Assembly (NCBI GenBank): GCA_030323885.1
Contig: CM059191.1
Coordinates: 868,001-932,000 of the forward strand
DNA: 64,000 nucleotides
Direction: 5' to 3'
DNA from: Branchipolynoe longqiensis
Lineage: Eukaryota; Annelida; Polychaeta; Phyllodocida; Polynoidae
Shown: positions 10,475 to 20,789 of the stretch, one piece after another
Layout: each line of letters starts with the position of its first letter
Numbering within the stretch: the first letter of the stretch is position 1
Position numbers and translations under genes: made by a program
Notes under the pieces: model-generated
Seen by the model: the letters and a program-made list of their open reading frames with translations, nothing else
The model's database searches: none
What the model was told of the DNA's origin: nothing

Positions 10475-10920
10475 GAAGAGCTCTTTTCCAAAACGCGATA
10501 AGCACTGATCCAAAAAATGAGCTTGCGATGCCAATGCCAAGCTCGTAGCTTGTGCTTTGGAAAAGCTTGTTTGTTTTTTGTTGTTTTACATCCTAGCAAC
10601 ATCTAAGATCATATCAGAACGAGTACCGACTTGTGACAGTGCGCACTCATGGCGACTTTATAGTGCTGCCCCACTGGGAGACCAGGTCAACAGCACCATG
10701 ACCTGATATGCTACTCAGTCACATTATCCTGACACTGAGCTAACCAGTCGTTGCCCTATCCTAATAATGGCGAGACTCTGGCTAGGAAGCGACAAGTATC
10801 AATTTTTAAGTCATTGGTTTGCCTCGAACAGGGTTCGAACCCACGATCTACCAACACGGGAGACAGACGCTCTAACTCATTCGGCCATCTCGTTTGGTTC
10901 CTTTGGAAAAGAGCTCTTCG
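10475..10920. mobile_element. Miniature palindromic element split by a SINE
   Basis: The two parts, 10475-10565 and 10901-10920, together match the inverse of the 97-bp unit at 12024-12120. Ends read GAAGAGCTCTTTTCCAAAAC and ...TTTGGAAAAGAGCTCTTC. The SINE at 10566-10900 lies between two CTTTGGAAAAG copies. Confidence 0.75.
10566..10900 (-). repeat. SINE family A, full length, with 11-bp target duplication
   Basis: On the minus strand: head with B box GGGTTCGAACCC, body with ATTGATACTTGTCGCTTCC, GTGACTGAGTAGCAT and GCACTGTCACAAGTCGGTAC, and a 3' end GATGTTGCTAGGATGTAAAA followed by (CAA)-rich tail. It is flanked by exact CTTTGGAAAAG repeats (10555-10565 and 10901-10911), a direct sign of retrotransposition. 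Confidence 0.9.
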
Positions 10921-10945
10921 TATATATAAAGAGCTCTTCATATAT

Positions 10946-11757
10946 ATGGGTCACTCTCCTGAAAACTGGTCAGCATGAGATGGGATTTTAAAACATCAAT
11001 AAAAACCTTCCTACTTATTTTTTTCCTTATACTTTTCATATTCATGTTCAAATTTGATGAAAGAAATAAGGGAAATAAATTAAAACTGTGTGCAACTTTG
11101 GTCTTTTTAGTTATGAACTGTTTTTGTACCAAAAAACCCCATTTGACAGTCAGCCATTTGTAACATGACATATGGGACGGGGTTGAATCCTTATTACCAT
11201 CTTGTATTGCATTGATATATCAAACAAAACAGTTCCCAAATAAAAGAGGAAGTATTTATTAATATGTATGCATGCTGAAATTTAAAAAAAATAAAATTTA
11301 ATGTCTTCAGAAATAACATTACAAATTTCTGTCACACGTGTAACCGTGGTGTCTGGATGCCACACAAATATTGTATACTAATTATTCAGTGAATAAAGCA
11401 TGGCTGGGAATTACTTTTTTTGATCAATATAAGCACTAGATATTTCTGTATATTATGCCATGATTAATATGCTTCTACGTATGATATTATTTAATTCTGA
11501 TTAGATATTTATTAAGCAGACTGTGTGGTGTCCTAAACATGTGTTACATGTGTGACACACATGTTATACTGCCATAAGAGATATCTTATTCATGGACTAC
11601 ACCTTTATTTTTTTATCTCATCAATTTATATTTTACATAGATGTAAAGGGGAGATGTCCAGCTTTCATTTGCAACCAAAAAATGTAAAAAAATTCAAATA
11701 TTAAATTTTAACTCTCCATGTGACACTTCTGGCCAGTTTTCAGGAGAGTGACCCATA
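10946..11757. mobile_element. MITE with ATATGGGTCACTCTCC ends
   Basis: TATGGGTCACTCTCCTGAAA at 10946 is inverted at the right end as TTTCAGGAGAGTGACCCATA, and the inverted match extends through ACTGGTCAG/CTGGCCAGT. The 0.8-kb AT-rich interior has no credible frame. Confidence 0.75.
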
Positions 11758-12023
11758 TACGGATAGTGATAAGACTGTTATCGCATGTAATAATCTCTGT
11801 AGTGTCCTGCTCCTTCCTGGGTGTGGGGGGGGGGGTACCGACATGCTTCACTCTCCTCCCATGTTCGGGGCTTTTTCACACCATTCGCTCAGAAGTTGTT
11901 TTTTAAATAAAGGAGTTGGGGTCTTTACCACCAACTCATATCGCCCTACTTGTTTCTATCATTGTTTACATACCTGTTATAGCCTAATGCAAGAATTATT
12001 ATTATATATATATATATGTGTGT

Positions 12024-12120
12024 GAAGAGCTTTTCCAAAGCACGAGCTATGAGCTTGGCATTGGCACTGCAAGCTCAATTTTTGGATCGGTTCTTGTCGC
12101 GTTTTGGAAAAGAGCTCTTC
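12024..12120. mobile_element. Miniature palindromic element, 97 bp
   Basis: Begins GAAGAGCTTTTCCAAAGC and ends GTTTTGGAAAAGAGCTCTTC. It is the inverse-orientation relative of the split copy at 10475-10920, and the two together bracket the MITE at 10946-11757. Confidence 0.7.
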
Positions 12121-12451
12121 AAATGCACTTCAGGTCTTTAAGGTTATTCTTTAGATCGCGCGTGCGCAGCTTTTGTGTGGTCACGTGAGCGCGCTGGGTG
12201 GGCACAGTGGGTGCTGCCTCCAATCACATTACCCCCAATTACATTGGGAGAAGGTCAGAGGTCATGGGGAAAAGCAAAGGTCAGGGGGTCACATACCAAA
12301 AACGCCAAGATCACATATGGCAGACGGCAATCTCGTGTGCTTCCATAAATACCAAATAACAAAGCCATTATTACAAATAACAACGCCATTGACTGAATAA
12401 TGGTTCTCTTCTTTTCAGCGCTGAGAGCATTTATTTGCCATGAGCCATATA
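12121..12451. other. No confident feature
   Basis: CpG-containing sequence with an ATG (about 12265) opening a 31-residue frame starting MGKSKGQGVTYQKRQDH. It is too short, with no splice support, to call a gene. Confidence 0.3.
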
Positions 12452-12950
12452 CAGTATAACCCCATTAAACCAAACTTAAAAGGACCCTAGAAATTTGTTT
12501 GGAGTAACCGATCATTGGTTTAACCGAGCTTTTACTTTGACTTAGCTTTGGCAAAAATGTGGGTGCATTATGAATTTAATATACAATGTATGTGGGCACT
12601 TTGATTATTGTTTTTTATGTATATATGTATAACCCAATTAAACTAAGCTTGGTTAAACCAAACGATCGGTTAATCCAAACATTTTTCAGCAGCCCGGCAA
12701 AATACTACCATTTATCATATAAAAAAGTCTCAGATGACCTTATAACCACATGAAAGTTTGATTTAACCATACCGGAAGTGGCCTCTGGCCTGACAATTTT
12801 GTTTGGATTAACCGATACTTTGGATTAACCGACTTTGGTTTTACCAACTTTTTTATATGATAAATGGTAGTATTTTACCGGGCCGCCGAAAAAAGTTTGG
12901 ATTAACCGATCGTTTAGTTTAACCGAGCTTTGTTTAACGGGGTTGTACTG
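12452..12950. mobile_element. TA-flanked fold-back MITE (CAGTATAACCCC), copy 1
   Basis: Bounded by TA on both sides. The left end CAGTATAACCCCATTAAACC is mirrored by AACGGGGTTGTACTG. The two halves are inverted repeats of one another, rich in GGTTTAACC/GGATTAACC motifs, around a short AT centre. TA target choice and the CAGTA start fit Tc1/mariner-pogo type MITEs. Confidence 0.85.
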
Positions 12951-13202
12951 TATAGGCTACTTGGATATTCACATTGCATGGAAACACATCATAAATGTTG
13001 TACCCAGAACAGAGGTTGCGCGCCATTTATTTGATTAACTAATACTAATAGCGGCGTCACGGATTGTCCCAAGTCAATCATTGGTGAATAAGCAAAAGCT
13101 TTTTGATGCTTTGCTGTTTCGACTAAGTGAACACAACATTCAGTATGTCTACTCAAAGCCACCAGTTTGGTGTTTTGTGAATGGCGCACGCTCTTCACTG
13201 CA

Positions 13203-13530
13203 CCGGATGCGGTAGCCGACTCGGTAGAGCGCGGGCCTCGCGTGCGGAAGGTGGGGAGTTCGATTCCCGGTCAAGTCAAATCAATGACTTATAAAATTGA
13301 TACTCGTCGCTTCCTAGCCTGGCGATCAGCATTAATAAGATATGGCAAGGACTGGTTAGCAAGTATCAGGATTATGTGACTGACTGGGATATCAGGTCAT
13401 GATGCTGGCAGTCTGATTTCCCAGTTGGGCAGCACCATAAAGTCGCCAACAGTGCGCACTGTCACAAGTCGGTACCCGTCCTGATATGACCTTAGATGTT
13501 GCCAGGACATAAAACTCCAACCACCAACCA
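13203..13530 (+). repeat. SINE family A, full length
   Basis: The tRNA-like head (GTAGCCGACTCGGTAGAGC, then GAGTTCGATTCCC) is followed by the body GTCAAATCAATGACTTATAA, TGACTGACTGGGATATCAGG, ACTGTCACAAGTCGGTACCC and the end GATGTTGCCAGGACATAAAA with a CAACCA-type tail. Confidence 0.9.
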
Positions 13531-13867
13531 AATGTTCACTGCTGAGTAGGCACCTGAACACTCTGGCAGTCAGAGGCTGTTGCCCTACTTGTTCTGCTGG
13601 CAGTGGTTGTTAGAGCTCAGTGCCACCTCGCATGAGTGACCACGTGACCCTAAAGAGGGATGATTGACCAATAAGAAGGTGAGTTCACGCGTGCTATGCT
13701 GCCTGATGCGGGTACACCGGCCTCGAGGATCTGCTGAAAAAATATAAACACGCTGCAGTTGGTACTCGATATGGGTCATAAGAACAGCTTCAGCTTCCTT
13801 TACATAGAGCCATTACAATATCTTCTACAAAACCCCACCTCATTTTAATACAATAAATGCATAATAT

Positions 13868-14354
13868 GTGTAGAAATAAGGCATGCATTCCTTCCATACC
13901 GCCTGTCTTTTGTATTTAGTCTTTTATTGCACAACTACAAAGTTATTTTGTTATTCATTATGAGACTACAGTAAAACCTCGCTAAGTCGACTGACCATGG
14001 GACCGACTTTAAATGGTCCATTTAGGGAGGTGGTCGGTTTAGGGAGGTTTATTAAAATCATTATAATGGCATTGTATGGGCGATCGTTTGGGACTCAATT
14101 AAAGTGATCGATATAGGGGAGTGGTGGATCTGTGGAGGTGGTCGGTTAGAGAGGTTGCCAGCGGTAGGGGCGATTGAGCAGTTCTGGATGAAAGCTATAA
14201 CTTAGATAAGCCCTCCGTTAAATAATATTTACATAATGTCTTTATTTAGCACATAATGTGTGTAGGATTGTGGCAAGCATTCCTTCCATACCTCCTTGTG
14301 TTTTGTCTTTTATTGAACAACTACAAAGTTATTTTGTTAATCATTATGAGACTT
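13868..14354. repeat. Direct repeats of about 110 bp around a Tigger-like MITE
   Basis: 13868-13977 and 14252-14354 share GCATTCCTTCCATACC, GTCTTTTATTG and CAACTACAAAGTTATTTTGT and end TCATTATGAGAC. The MITE at 13979 begins immediately after the first copy, so a local duplication preceded or accompanied its insertion. Confidence 0.7.
13979..14162. mobile_element. Tigger/pogo-like MITE, degenerate right end
   Basis: TA followed by CAGTAAAACCTCGCTAAGTC, an interior AGGGAGGTGGTCGGTTTAGG and a right end GGTCGGTTAGAGAGGTT that has lost its final bases. The better copy at 61909-62086 shows both ends. Confidence 0.75.
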
Positions 14355-14419
14355 CATATGGCACTAGTTCCATTCAGCCGAGCAGAACCCACCCTGGAGA
14401 GAGAACAAGAGGGAAGAGA

Positions 14420-14879
14420 GGGAGTGGAAGGAGATAGTGGGTAAGATCTTCAAGGAGAGGCCCAGACTTGACGTCAGGAAACACTCAATTTTCTTTCAAG
14501 TGACAGATCCATAGAACAGTCTTCTAGGCGAAGTGGTTGAAGCACCAACGGTAGAACCATTTGAGAGAAGGGTGGATAGACATTGGAGAGGACACCTACA
14601 ATTATATGACTTCAGGGCTTCGTTGACCTTCATATGTCTGCACAAAAAAGTCTTTTTAACCATAACGCGCTGGCATTAGAGGCCGAAAAGGGCCTAGATC
14701 AGCCAGAAGAGGATCTGTAAGTTGATCTGTAAGTTAATCCCGTTCCACCACATATATTCATTAAATTAGGTAAAGGACAATAATCCACAGCAAGCCATTG
14801 GAAGAGTTATCACCATCCTCGGAAGACCTAATGAAGAGGTGAGTGGGGGATGGGAAGATCACAGCTGTAAATACCGATG
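14420..14879 (+). mobile_element. LINE 3' fragment, inverted-pair copy 1
   Basis: From GATCTTCAAGGAGAGGCCC the sequence matches the 3' part of the LINE at 3075-4052 (WNSLP-equivalent region, stop, GGCCTAGATCAGCCAGAAGA). It then has a GATCTGTAAGTT duplication and a 3' extension ending TAAATACCGATG. The 5' junction GGGAGTGGAAGGAGATAGTG is shared with the copy at 17314-17747. An insertion of about 27 bp (around CAAGCCATTGGAAGAG) distinguishes this copy. Stops break the frame. Confidence 0.75.
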
Positions 14880-15725
14880 AAAGCATCAAACCTTCGCAAC
14901 TAAAAGACCTGTCTAGATTTGATTATACATATCCAACCTTAGATATGAGTGCGGTTACTAAAGATCTGCTGCTGTGAGGTCAATTTAATAAAAAGAAACA
15001 AAAAAAGAAACTACAGTACCACCCCGTTAATCCAAGCTCGGTTAAACCAAACGATCGGTTAATCCAAACTTTTTCGGCGGCCCGGCAAAATACTACCATT
15101 TATAATATATAAAAGTTGGTTAAAGCAAAGTCGGTTAATCCAAAGTATCAGTTAATCCAAACAAAATTGTCAGCACCAGGCCACTTCCCGTACAATTAAA
15201 CCAAACTTTCATGTGGTTTTAAGGTCATCTGTGACTTTTTTATATGATAAATGGTAGTATTTTGCCAGGTCGCCGAAAAGAGTTTGGATTAACCGATCGT
15301 TTGATTTAACCGAGGTTGGTTTAATGGGGTTAAACTGTATATACATAAAAAAACAATAATCATAGTGTCCACATACATTGTACATTCATAATGCACCCCC
15401 GTTTTTGTCAAAGCCAAGTCAAAGTCAAAGCTCGGTTAAACCAATGATCGGTTAATCCAAACAAATTTCTAGGGTCCCTTCAAGTTTGGTTTAACGGGGT
15501 TATACTGTATTGCTGTTGAAGACTACAGTGTCAGAATTTCGATGTGCAAGCCAAAAATAATTTCCCCTTTTTTCACTTCAAATGTCTCCAATGTTAGTCA
15601 TTTTTAATAATAATTATAATAATAATAATAATAAAGGTATATCAAGCTAAAGTCAGATAGATTATAACAACTAACCTAATATATTTATCTATTTAAACAA
15701 ATGGCAGAAGCTCAACCCCATTGGA
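14880..15725. mobile_element. Degenerate TTAA-family element interrupted by a MITE
   Basis: 14890-15010 (TCTAGATTTGATTATACATATC) and 15508-15725 (CAGTGTCAGAATTTCGATGTGC ending CCATTGGACTACA) are separated halves of the repeat that is intact at 23280-23615. The fold-back MITE at 15013-15507 sits between them. Confidence 0.6.
15013..15507. mobile_element. TA-flanked fold-back MITE (CAGTAYAACCCC), copy 2
   Basis: TA, then CAGTACCACCCCGTTAATCC; the right end is TTAACGGGGTTATACTG followed by TA. The structure and the TTGGTTTAACC/GGTTAATCC content match 12452-12950. Confidence 0.85.
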
Positions 15726-15798
15726 CTACACTACTTGAATCTGTAAGTTAATCCCGTACTCTCGACACCTAGGTGAAACGCACAGTAACTCAGCGCTA

Positions 15799-16055
15799 CA
15801 ACAAATGGTGAGAGCATCCGCTTATTGTGCTGGAGGTCGTGGGTTCGATCCCCAACCGAGTCAAATCAAAGACATAAAATTAATAGAATAAGACTAATGA
15901 ATAATGGACTATTACATGGTAATATGATTAGGTGGGATATCATGTCATGCCATGGTGCCAATGGTGTGGTATCCCAATGAGGCAACACCATAAAGTTGTC
16001 ATGAGTACACACTGTTAAAAGTCGGCACCCGTCGGGACGCCTAGTGGAAGGTAAC
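15799..16055 (+). repeat. SINE family A, diverged
   Basis: Head with GGTCGTGGGTTCGATCCCC (B box), then AGTCAAATCAAAGACATAAA and a body retaining GATATCATGTCATG, GGCAACACCATAAAG and AAGTCGGCACCCGTC. Confidence 0.7.
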
Positions 16056-17313
16056 CATGCCAAAAGTAGCCAGATAAGCACACCACACAGCTACGTACAA
16101 TCCTATGATATGTGGATAGGAGTAGGCTAGTCTAGTAGTAGGAGTAGAAAAAATAAAACACATACATGGCAAGAAAAAAACCCACAAAAAAACATAGACT
16201 ACTACCCAAAACAACCAACTATCTATCTGCAACTGAAATGCAGGCAATCAATTGCCTTATCAGCATCTACTGTATGATAAGATAACTCCTACACTACAGC
16301 TGGCCAGCATTTAAAACAAGCCTGAATACCCAGGCTTATATGTTATGGACAGTATAAATAGAGCCTCAACAACAAAAAAACACTAAAAAAAGATATGCCC
16401 TCAGATGTTGCTAGGATATAAAACCGCAATCACTCAGTCATTATTTCTCCGAATGCATTTGGCAAGCTTGATTGTTATTTCCTTCCCACATTGCATTGCT
16501 TCTCGTGTAGATCTATTATTCAGGGACCTCATCAGACTGATTACTGACTGCACACGTGGTAATTCCACGCCTAAGTGCCTTTATAAAGTGACTGATTTGT
16601 CACTTTCCAAAAAGGTGGATATGTTTATTAATACTTTTTATTCAATTTATTTAATAATTTCCTTCCTTTCTTTTAATATTTGTGAGACGGCTGTGATAAG
16701 TTGATCGATAGCTCTGGGATTTGTATCAAATGGCACAACTGGAAAGAACTACATCAATATTCAATTTAAAATACATTACCTGATAAGATGTTAGATGAAC
16801 ATGAATAAATGACCACGTGTTCCATATAGCGTCAACTCAATAAGTCAGTGACGTATTTGACACTTCTGCAAGTAATTCTAGAACACACTAAACTCAGATA
16901 ATAAGATTTACGTTGGTGGTCAGTTTTTCTTATTTTATTCATTTTCCCATTATTTATAATGATAATAGCAAGCATAGGGAATGGTTAGAGCTCAACAATC
17001 ATTATATTATAACCCCTGAAGCATTTCTTTGATTAAATGGGGGAAATTGCAATCAGGGACAAATTATGGTTCTTCCCCATTCTACTGCTCTTTGTCCTAT
17101 CCTAGTAATGCTAAATACAATGTTTAATAGACAGTAGAGCCGACTAGGTCGTATAACTCCAACAAACATCTGTTCGCAAATACTACCAAATTGCGTCACA
17201 GCGCCACCTGCTAGAGTAGTTATCGAGGTGCCCTCTAAGGTTGAACCTGGAGGTGTTCTGGTTCTGGAACTTTGCTCGCTGCAGGGTTCGGTATTGGCCA
17301 CCATTTTGGGAAC
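16056..17313. other. No feature recognised
   Basis: 1.26 kb of mostly unique sequence between a SINE and an inverted LINE copy. It includes short degenerate SINE 3' fragments (ATGTTGCTAGGATATAAAAC at about 16406). The open frames present show no conserved motif. Confidence 0.4.
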
Positions 17314-17747
17314 CATCGGTATTTACAGCTGTGATCTTCCCATCCCCACTCCCCTCTTCATTAGGTCTTCCGAGGATGGTGATTATTGTCCTTTACCTAA
17401 TTTAATGAATATATGTGGTGGAACAGGATTAACTTACAGATCAACTTACAGATCCTCTTCTGGCTGATCTAGGCCCTATTGGGCCTCTAATGCCAGCTCG
17501 CTATGGTTAAAAAGTCTTTATTTTTGCACACATATGAAGGTCAGTGGAGCCCTGAAGTCATATAATTGTGGGTGTCCTCTCCAATGTCTATCCACCCTTC
17601 TCTCAAATGGTTCTACCGTTGGTGCTTCAACCACTTCGCCTAGAAGACTGTTCTATGGATCTGTCACTTGAAAGAAAAATGAGTGTTTCCTGACGCAAAG
17701 TCTGGGCCTCTCCTTGAAGATCTTACCCACTATCTCCTTCCACTCCC
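17314..17747 (-). mobile_element. LINE 3' fragment, inverted-pair copy 2
   Basis: The inverse of 14420-14879, sharing both outer junctions (CATCGGTATTTACAGC and CACTATCTCCTTCCACTCCC) and lacking the 27-bp insertion. Because the non-LINE 5' junction is shared, the pair derives from one already fused unit. Confidence 0.8.
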
Positions 17748-17940
17748 ACAGAAGTGCAAACAAACATTGTATGGAATCTGGTAGATAGAAGATTCACCCC
17801 GTACTTGCCGTAGACCGGTGAACGGGAAAGTAGTCTAGATATGGGCGAAAATAGCTTTAGTAGTGTAGTAGTCTGCACTGACCTCTCAGGCAAGTAACCA
17901 CATAGACAGGTCGGCGTGGGTAGTGTGTTGATATCAGGGA

Positions 17941-18012
17941 GCCTAGGTGGTGTAATGGTTAGCACACTGGCCCGGAATGCAAAGAGATGTGGGTTCGAGT
18001 CCCACTCTAGGC
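17941..18012 (+). tRNA. tRNA-like sequence (72 nt), SINE head or tRNA pseudogene
   Basis: A 72-nt cloverleaf can be drawn: 7-bp acceptor GCCTAGG/TCTAGGC (one G-U), D stem GTGT/GCAC with loop AATGGTTA, T arm GTGGG-TTCGAGT-CCCAC. The anticodon stem is poor (CTGGC/GCAAA) and the loop would give GGA preceded by C in place of the expected U33. Together with the duplication this suggests a SINE head or pseudogene, not a working tRNA. Confidence 0.4.
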
Positions 18013-18261
18013 ACAATATTTCCCATTTTCATCACCCCCACGACACTGGTTGCCATGACCATGATCCTGTACAAGCTACGTGCTGTATGTTTGTTGAACC
18101 TACCCTGTGTATGTATCTGTTAGTGCATTGCCTGCATGTATGTAATTGTAAGCATTAAAAGACTTACAATTCCAGGGGGACGAGTGTAGTAGTCTGCAAT
18201 GACCTCTCAGGCAAGTAACCACATAGACAGGTCGGTGTGGGGAGTGTGTTGATATCAGGGA

Positions 18262-18333
18262 GCCTAGGTGGTGTAATGGTTAGCACACTGGCCTGGAATG
18301 CAAAGAGATGTGGGTTCGAGTCCCGCTCTAGGC
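18262..18333 (+). tRNA. tRNA-like sequence (72 nt), second copy
   Basis: Same fold as 17941-18012, with U at position 33 restored (loop CTGGAAT, anticodon GGA) and a T arm GTGGG/CCCGC. The anticodon stem still has mismatches. Probably a SINE head. Confidence 0.4.
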
Positions 18334-18869
18334 GCAATATTTCCCATTTTCATCACCCCCCACAACAGTATCTAAGTATGGAACAGGAAGTAGAATCCCT
18401 GGTTCCAGTATCAAATGGCTACCTATATCACCACTGATTTGGTGAAATGGGAGAGAATCGAAAAAGCCAAAAGGCCATCGATTTCACTTTTAATGTCCAG
18501 TAAACTACATGTTTTATTATGTCAACCGAAAAGTAGCGGGTAAATATAGAGGTGTACATGAAGAATATATTTTGCTTCTTAAATTAAGAATTGATGTGCT
18601 CATTTCATTTGCCCAGCATAGGGTTGTTTTTCAACCCTACTCAGGCTACTGAAGTACGGGGTGAATCTTTTATCTAGGAATTTGGGTACTTATGAACATC
18701 CTCCCACCGATAATTTAAAAGATATTACGTATGAATACGATGAAGAATTTTCTTCTTCAAAAATGTTGTGTGCAATCAAATAAAACCATTACTGTTTGTC
18801 ATGATTTACAAATTACGCGCTGAGAGATGCTATCAGCTTATCGATAAAAGAACACTAATTAAAGTGGCA

Positions 18870-19053
18870 AGGACAGGAAAGGTCAAGGACAGGTCAAAAT
18901 AATGTGACTGAGAGGCACATCGGGTCGGTGCGAGCATTCATGGAACCCCTCCAAGACACCACTATAAAGCCGCCTTGAGTACACACTGTTGCAAATCGTT
19001 CTGATATGACCTCAGATGTTGCTAGGAGAGAAGATCCCAACCAACCAACCGGT
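18870..19053 (+). repeat. SINE family A, 3' part, diverged
   Basis: Retains AATAATGTGACTGAG, CACCACTATAAAGCCGCC, TGAGTACACACTGTTGCAA and ATGACCTCAGATGTTGCTAG followed by a CCAACCAACC tail. The tRNA head is absent. Confidence 0.65.
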
Positions 19054-19212
19054 TCCTTAGTAAGTTAGTAATTGCCTGTCTGTATGAGTTGTGTGAAGAT
19101 ACATTGTTATTGTTGGAATGCTACCAAAGAACTGACTGTTCCCAGCATCCGGAGTGTGGACCTAAACCTAATTCTTTACTAGAGTAAATAGTAAAGTGAA
19201 CACATAATCATG

Positions 19213-19375
19213 ACTTAAAGTTGCATAGTCCAAAAGGTTTTTAATTTTTGCAATTTTCTGAGATAAATACATTGAATTGATCATCATAATGTACTTTACT
19301 ATAGGTTGAAGTCACTTTTAGTTTACATGGCTAACTTTGGAGGTGTTTGAAGTGACAACATGCCACATTAATGTT
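19213..19375. mobile_element. TTAA-family element, one end only
   Basis: TTAAAGTTGCATAGTCC followed by TTTCTGAGATAAATACATTG and AGTCACTTTTAGTTTACATG matches the left half of the elements at 41675 and 63050. The right end was not found. Confidence 0.6.
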
Positions 19376-19597
19376 GTATGCATACATCAATAGTCACTTG
19401 TGCTTATAGGTGTGGACCACTGGTTCAATAGGAAATAGGCAGCAACCTCCGCCGAATTAGCCACCTCGTATTACGCCCAGGTACACCATTGTGGTCCACA
19501 CATTTCATTTATGAACATAGGGTTCTCTTTTTCCTCTGTTGTTCTGGAGGTGTGAGAATTTTTTAAACCAGTGTGGAGCCTGTTACTATAGGGAGAA

Positions 19598-19910
19598 CGT
19601 GTGTGGTTGCGTGTGTGTGGTTGTGTGTGTGTGGTTGCGTGTGTGTGGTTGCGCGTGTGTGATTGTGCGTGTGTGGTTGCACGTCTGCGGTTGCGTGTGT
19701 GGTTGTGTGTGTGGTTGCGTGTATGTGGTTGCGTGTGTGGTTGCGTGTGTGTGGTTGTGTATGTGGTTGCGTGTATGTGGTTGCGTGTGTGTGGTTGCGC
19801 GTGTGTGGTTGCGTTATGTGGTTGCGCGTATGTGGTTGCGTGTGTGGTGGTGGGAGGTGGCGAGGGGATGGGCGTGGAGAGAGAGGGTGTGCATGTGTGT
19901 GTGTGTGTGT
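19598..19910. repeat. GTGTGTGGTTGC minisatellite
   Basis: About 300 bp of 10-12-bp variants of GTGTGTGGTTGC. The multiple overlapping frames on both strands are a by-product of the stop-free repeat. Confidence 0.9.
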
Positions 19911-20169
19911 AGGGGGTGCAGTAACCGGCCGCCCATTGTCGTGATTGGGCAACATTTGTAATAATCGATCGTCTATTATTGATTACCGTTTCCCACGCTC
20001 CCTGCAGTGCACCTGGATCACCCACGGCCAACTTCAACTACCCCCCCCCCCCCCACACACACGTACTCCCCACTCACCCTATCCACACACGCACACCTAC
20101 CCCCCTCGACCGCCCACCCCCCCACCACGTGCCCCATATCTATGGGGAGCATAAAGTACGGGATACACT

Positions 20170-20700
20170 TGGTGAATCTGTTAGACATGACCCCATATAT
20201 TTGATAGAAAATGTCCCTGTCTGTCCCTGTATGTATTTGGTACAAATTGTCCCTATCTGTACTTTTGACAAAATATCCCTATCTGTTCCTATCTCTCCAT
20301 GTCTGTACTTGGCACAACATGTCCAAATTGTCCCTATCTGTACTCAGTGCTTTTATACCTGTCTATATCTACATGTACTTGGTACGAAATATACCTAGCT
20401 ATGCCTATCTGTACTTGGAACTAAATGTACCTATTTGTACTTGGTACATTTTGTACCTGTTTGTACCTATTTGTACTTGGTACAAAATGTACCTGTTTGT
20501 ACCCATGTGTACTTGGGACAAAATGTCCCTGTTTGTACCTATTCGTACTTGGTACAAAATGTACCTATCTGTACTTGGTATATAATGACCTGTTTGTACC
20601 TATTTGTACTTGGTACAAAATGTACCTGTTTGTACCTATTTGTACTTAGTACAAAATGTACCTGGTTGTACCTAACTGTTCTTGGTATAAAATGTAAGCT
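20170..20700. repeat. GTACTTGGTACAAAATGTAC minisatellite
   Basis: Irregular units of about 30-40 bp built from TACTTGGTACAAAATGTACC and TGTTTGTACCTATTTGTAC. Units contain short palindromes (GGTACAAAATGTACC, TTGGTACAA). The left part is more diverged (GTCCCTATCTGT). Confidence 0.85.
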
Positions 20701-20789
20701 GACGGCCCTCTTGTGAAAGTATTTCTATTTTGGGGTTTCATTAACTAGCAAAATCCTAGGTCATATGAGGAACATAACGATTCTCGGGA

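Larger units (their letters stand above)
17863..18350 (+). repeat. Two tandem copies of a tRNA-headed repeat (321-bp offset)
   Basis: 17863-18029 and 18184-18350 are nearly identical: GTGTAGTAGTCTGCA, ACCTCTCAGGCAAGTAACC, CATAGACAGGTCGG, then the tRNA-like domain and TTTCCCATTTTCATCACCCC. The intervening 154 bp occur only once. Confidence 0.85.
17784..18674. mobile_element. MITE with AGATTCACC ends carrying a duplicated tRNA-like repeat
   Basis: GATAGAAGATTCACCCCGTA at the left and TACGGGGTGAATCTTTTATC at the right are inverse ends, with TA outside both. The interior between about 17863 and 18350 is a duplicated tRNA-headed repeat, so the 0.55-kb MITE type seen at 6101 is enlarged here by an insertion. 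Confidence 0.75.

Noticed and set aside
12265..12360. Short frame MGKSKGQGVTYQKRQDH... as a possible first exon
   Set aside because: Only 31 codons, no donor site at a convincing position and no recognised family.
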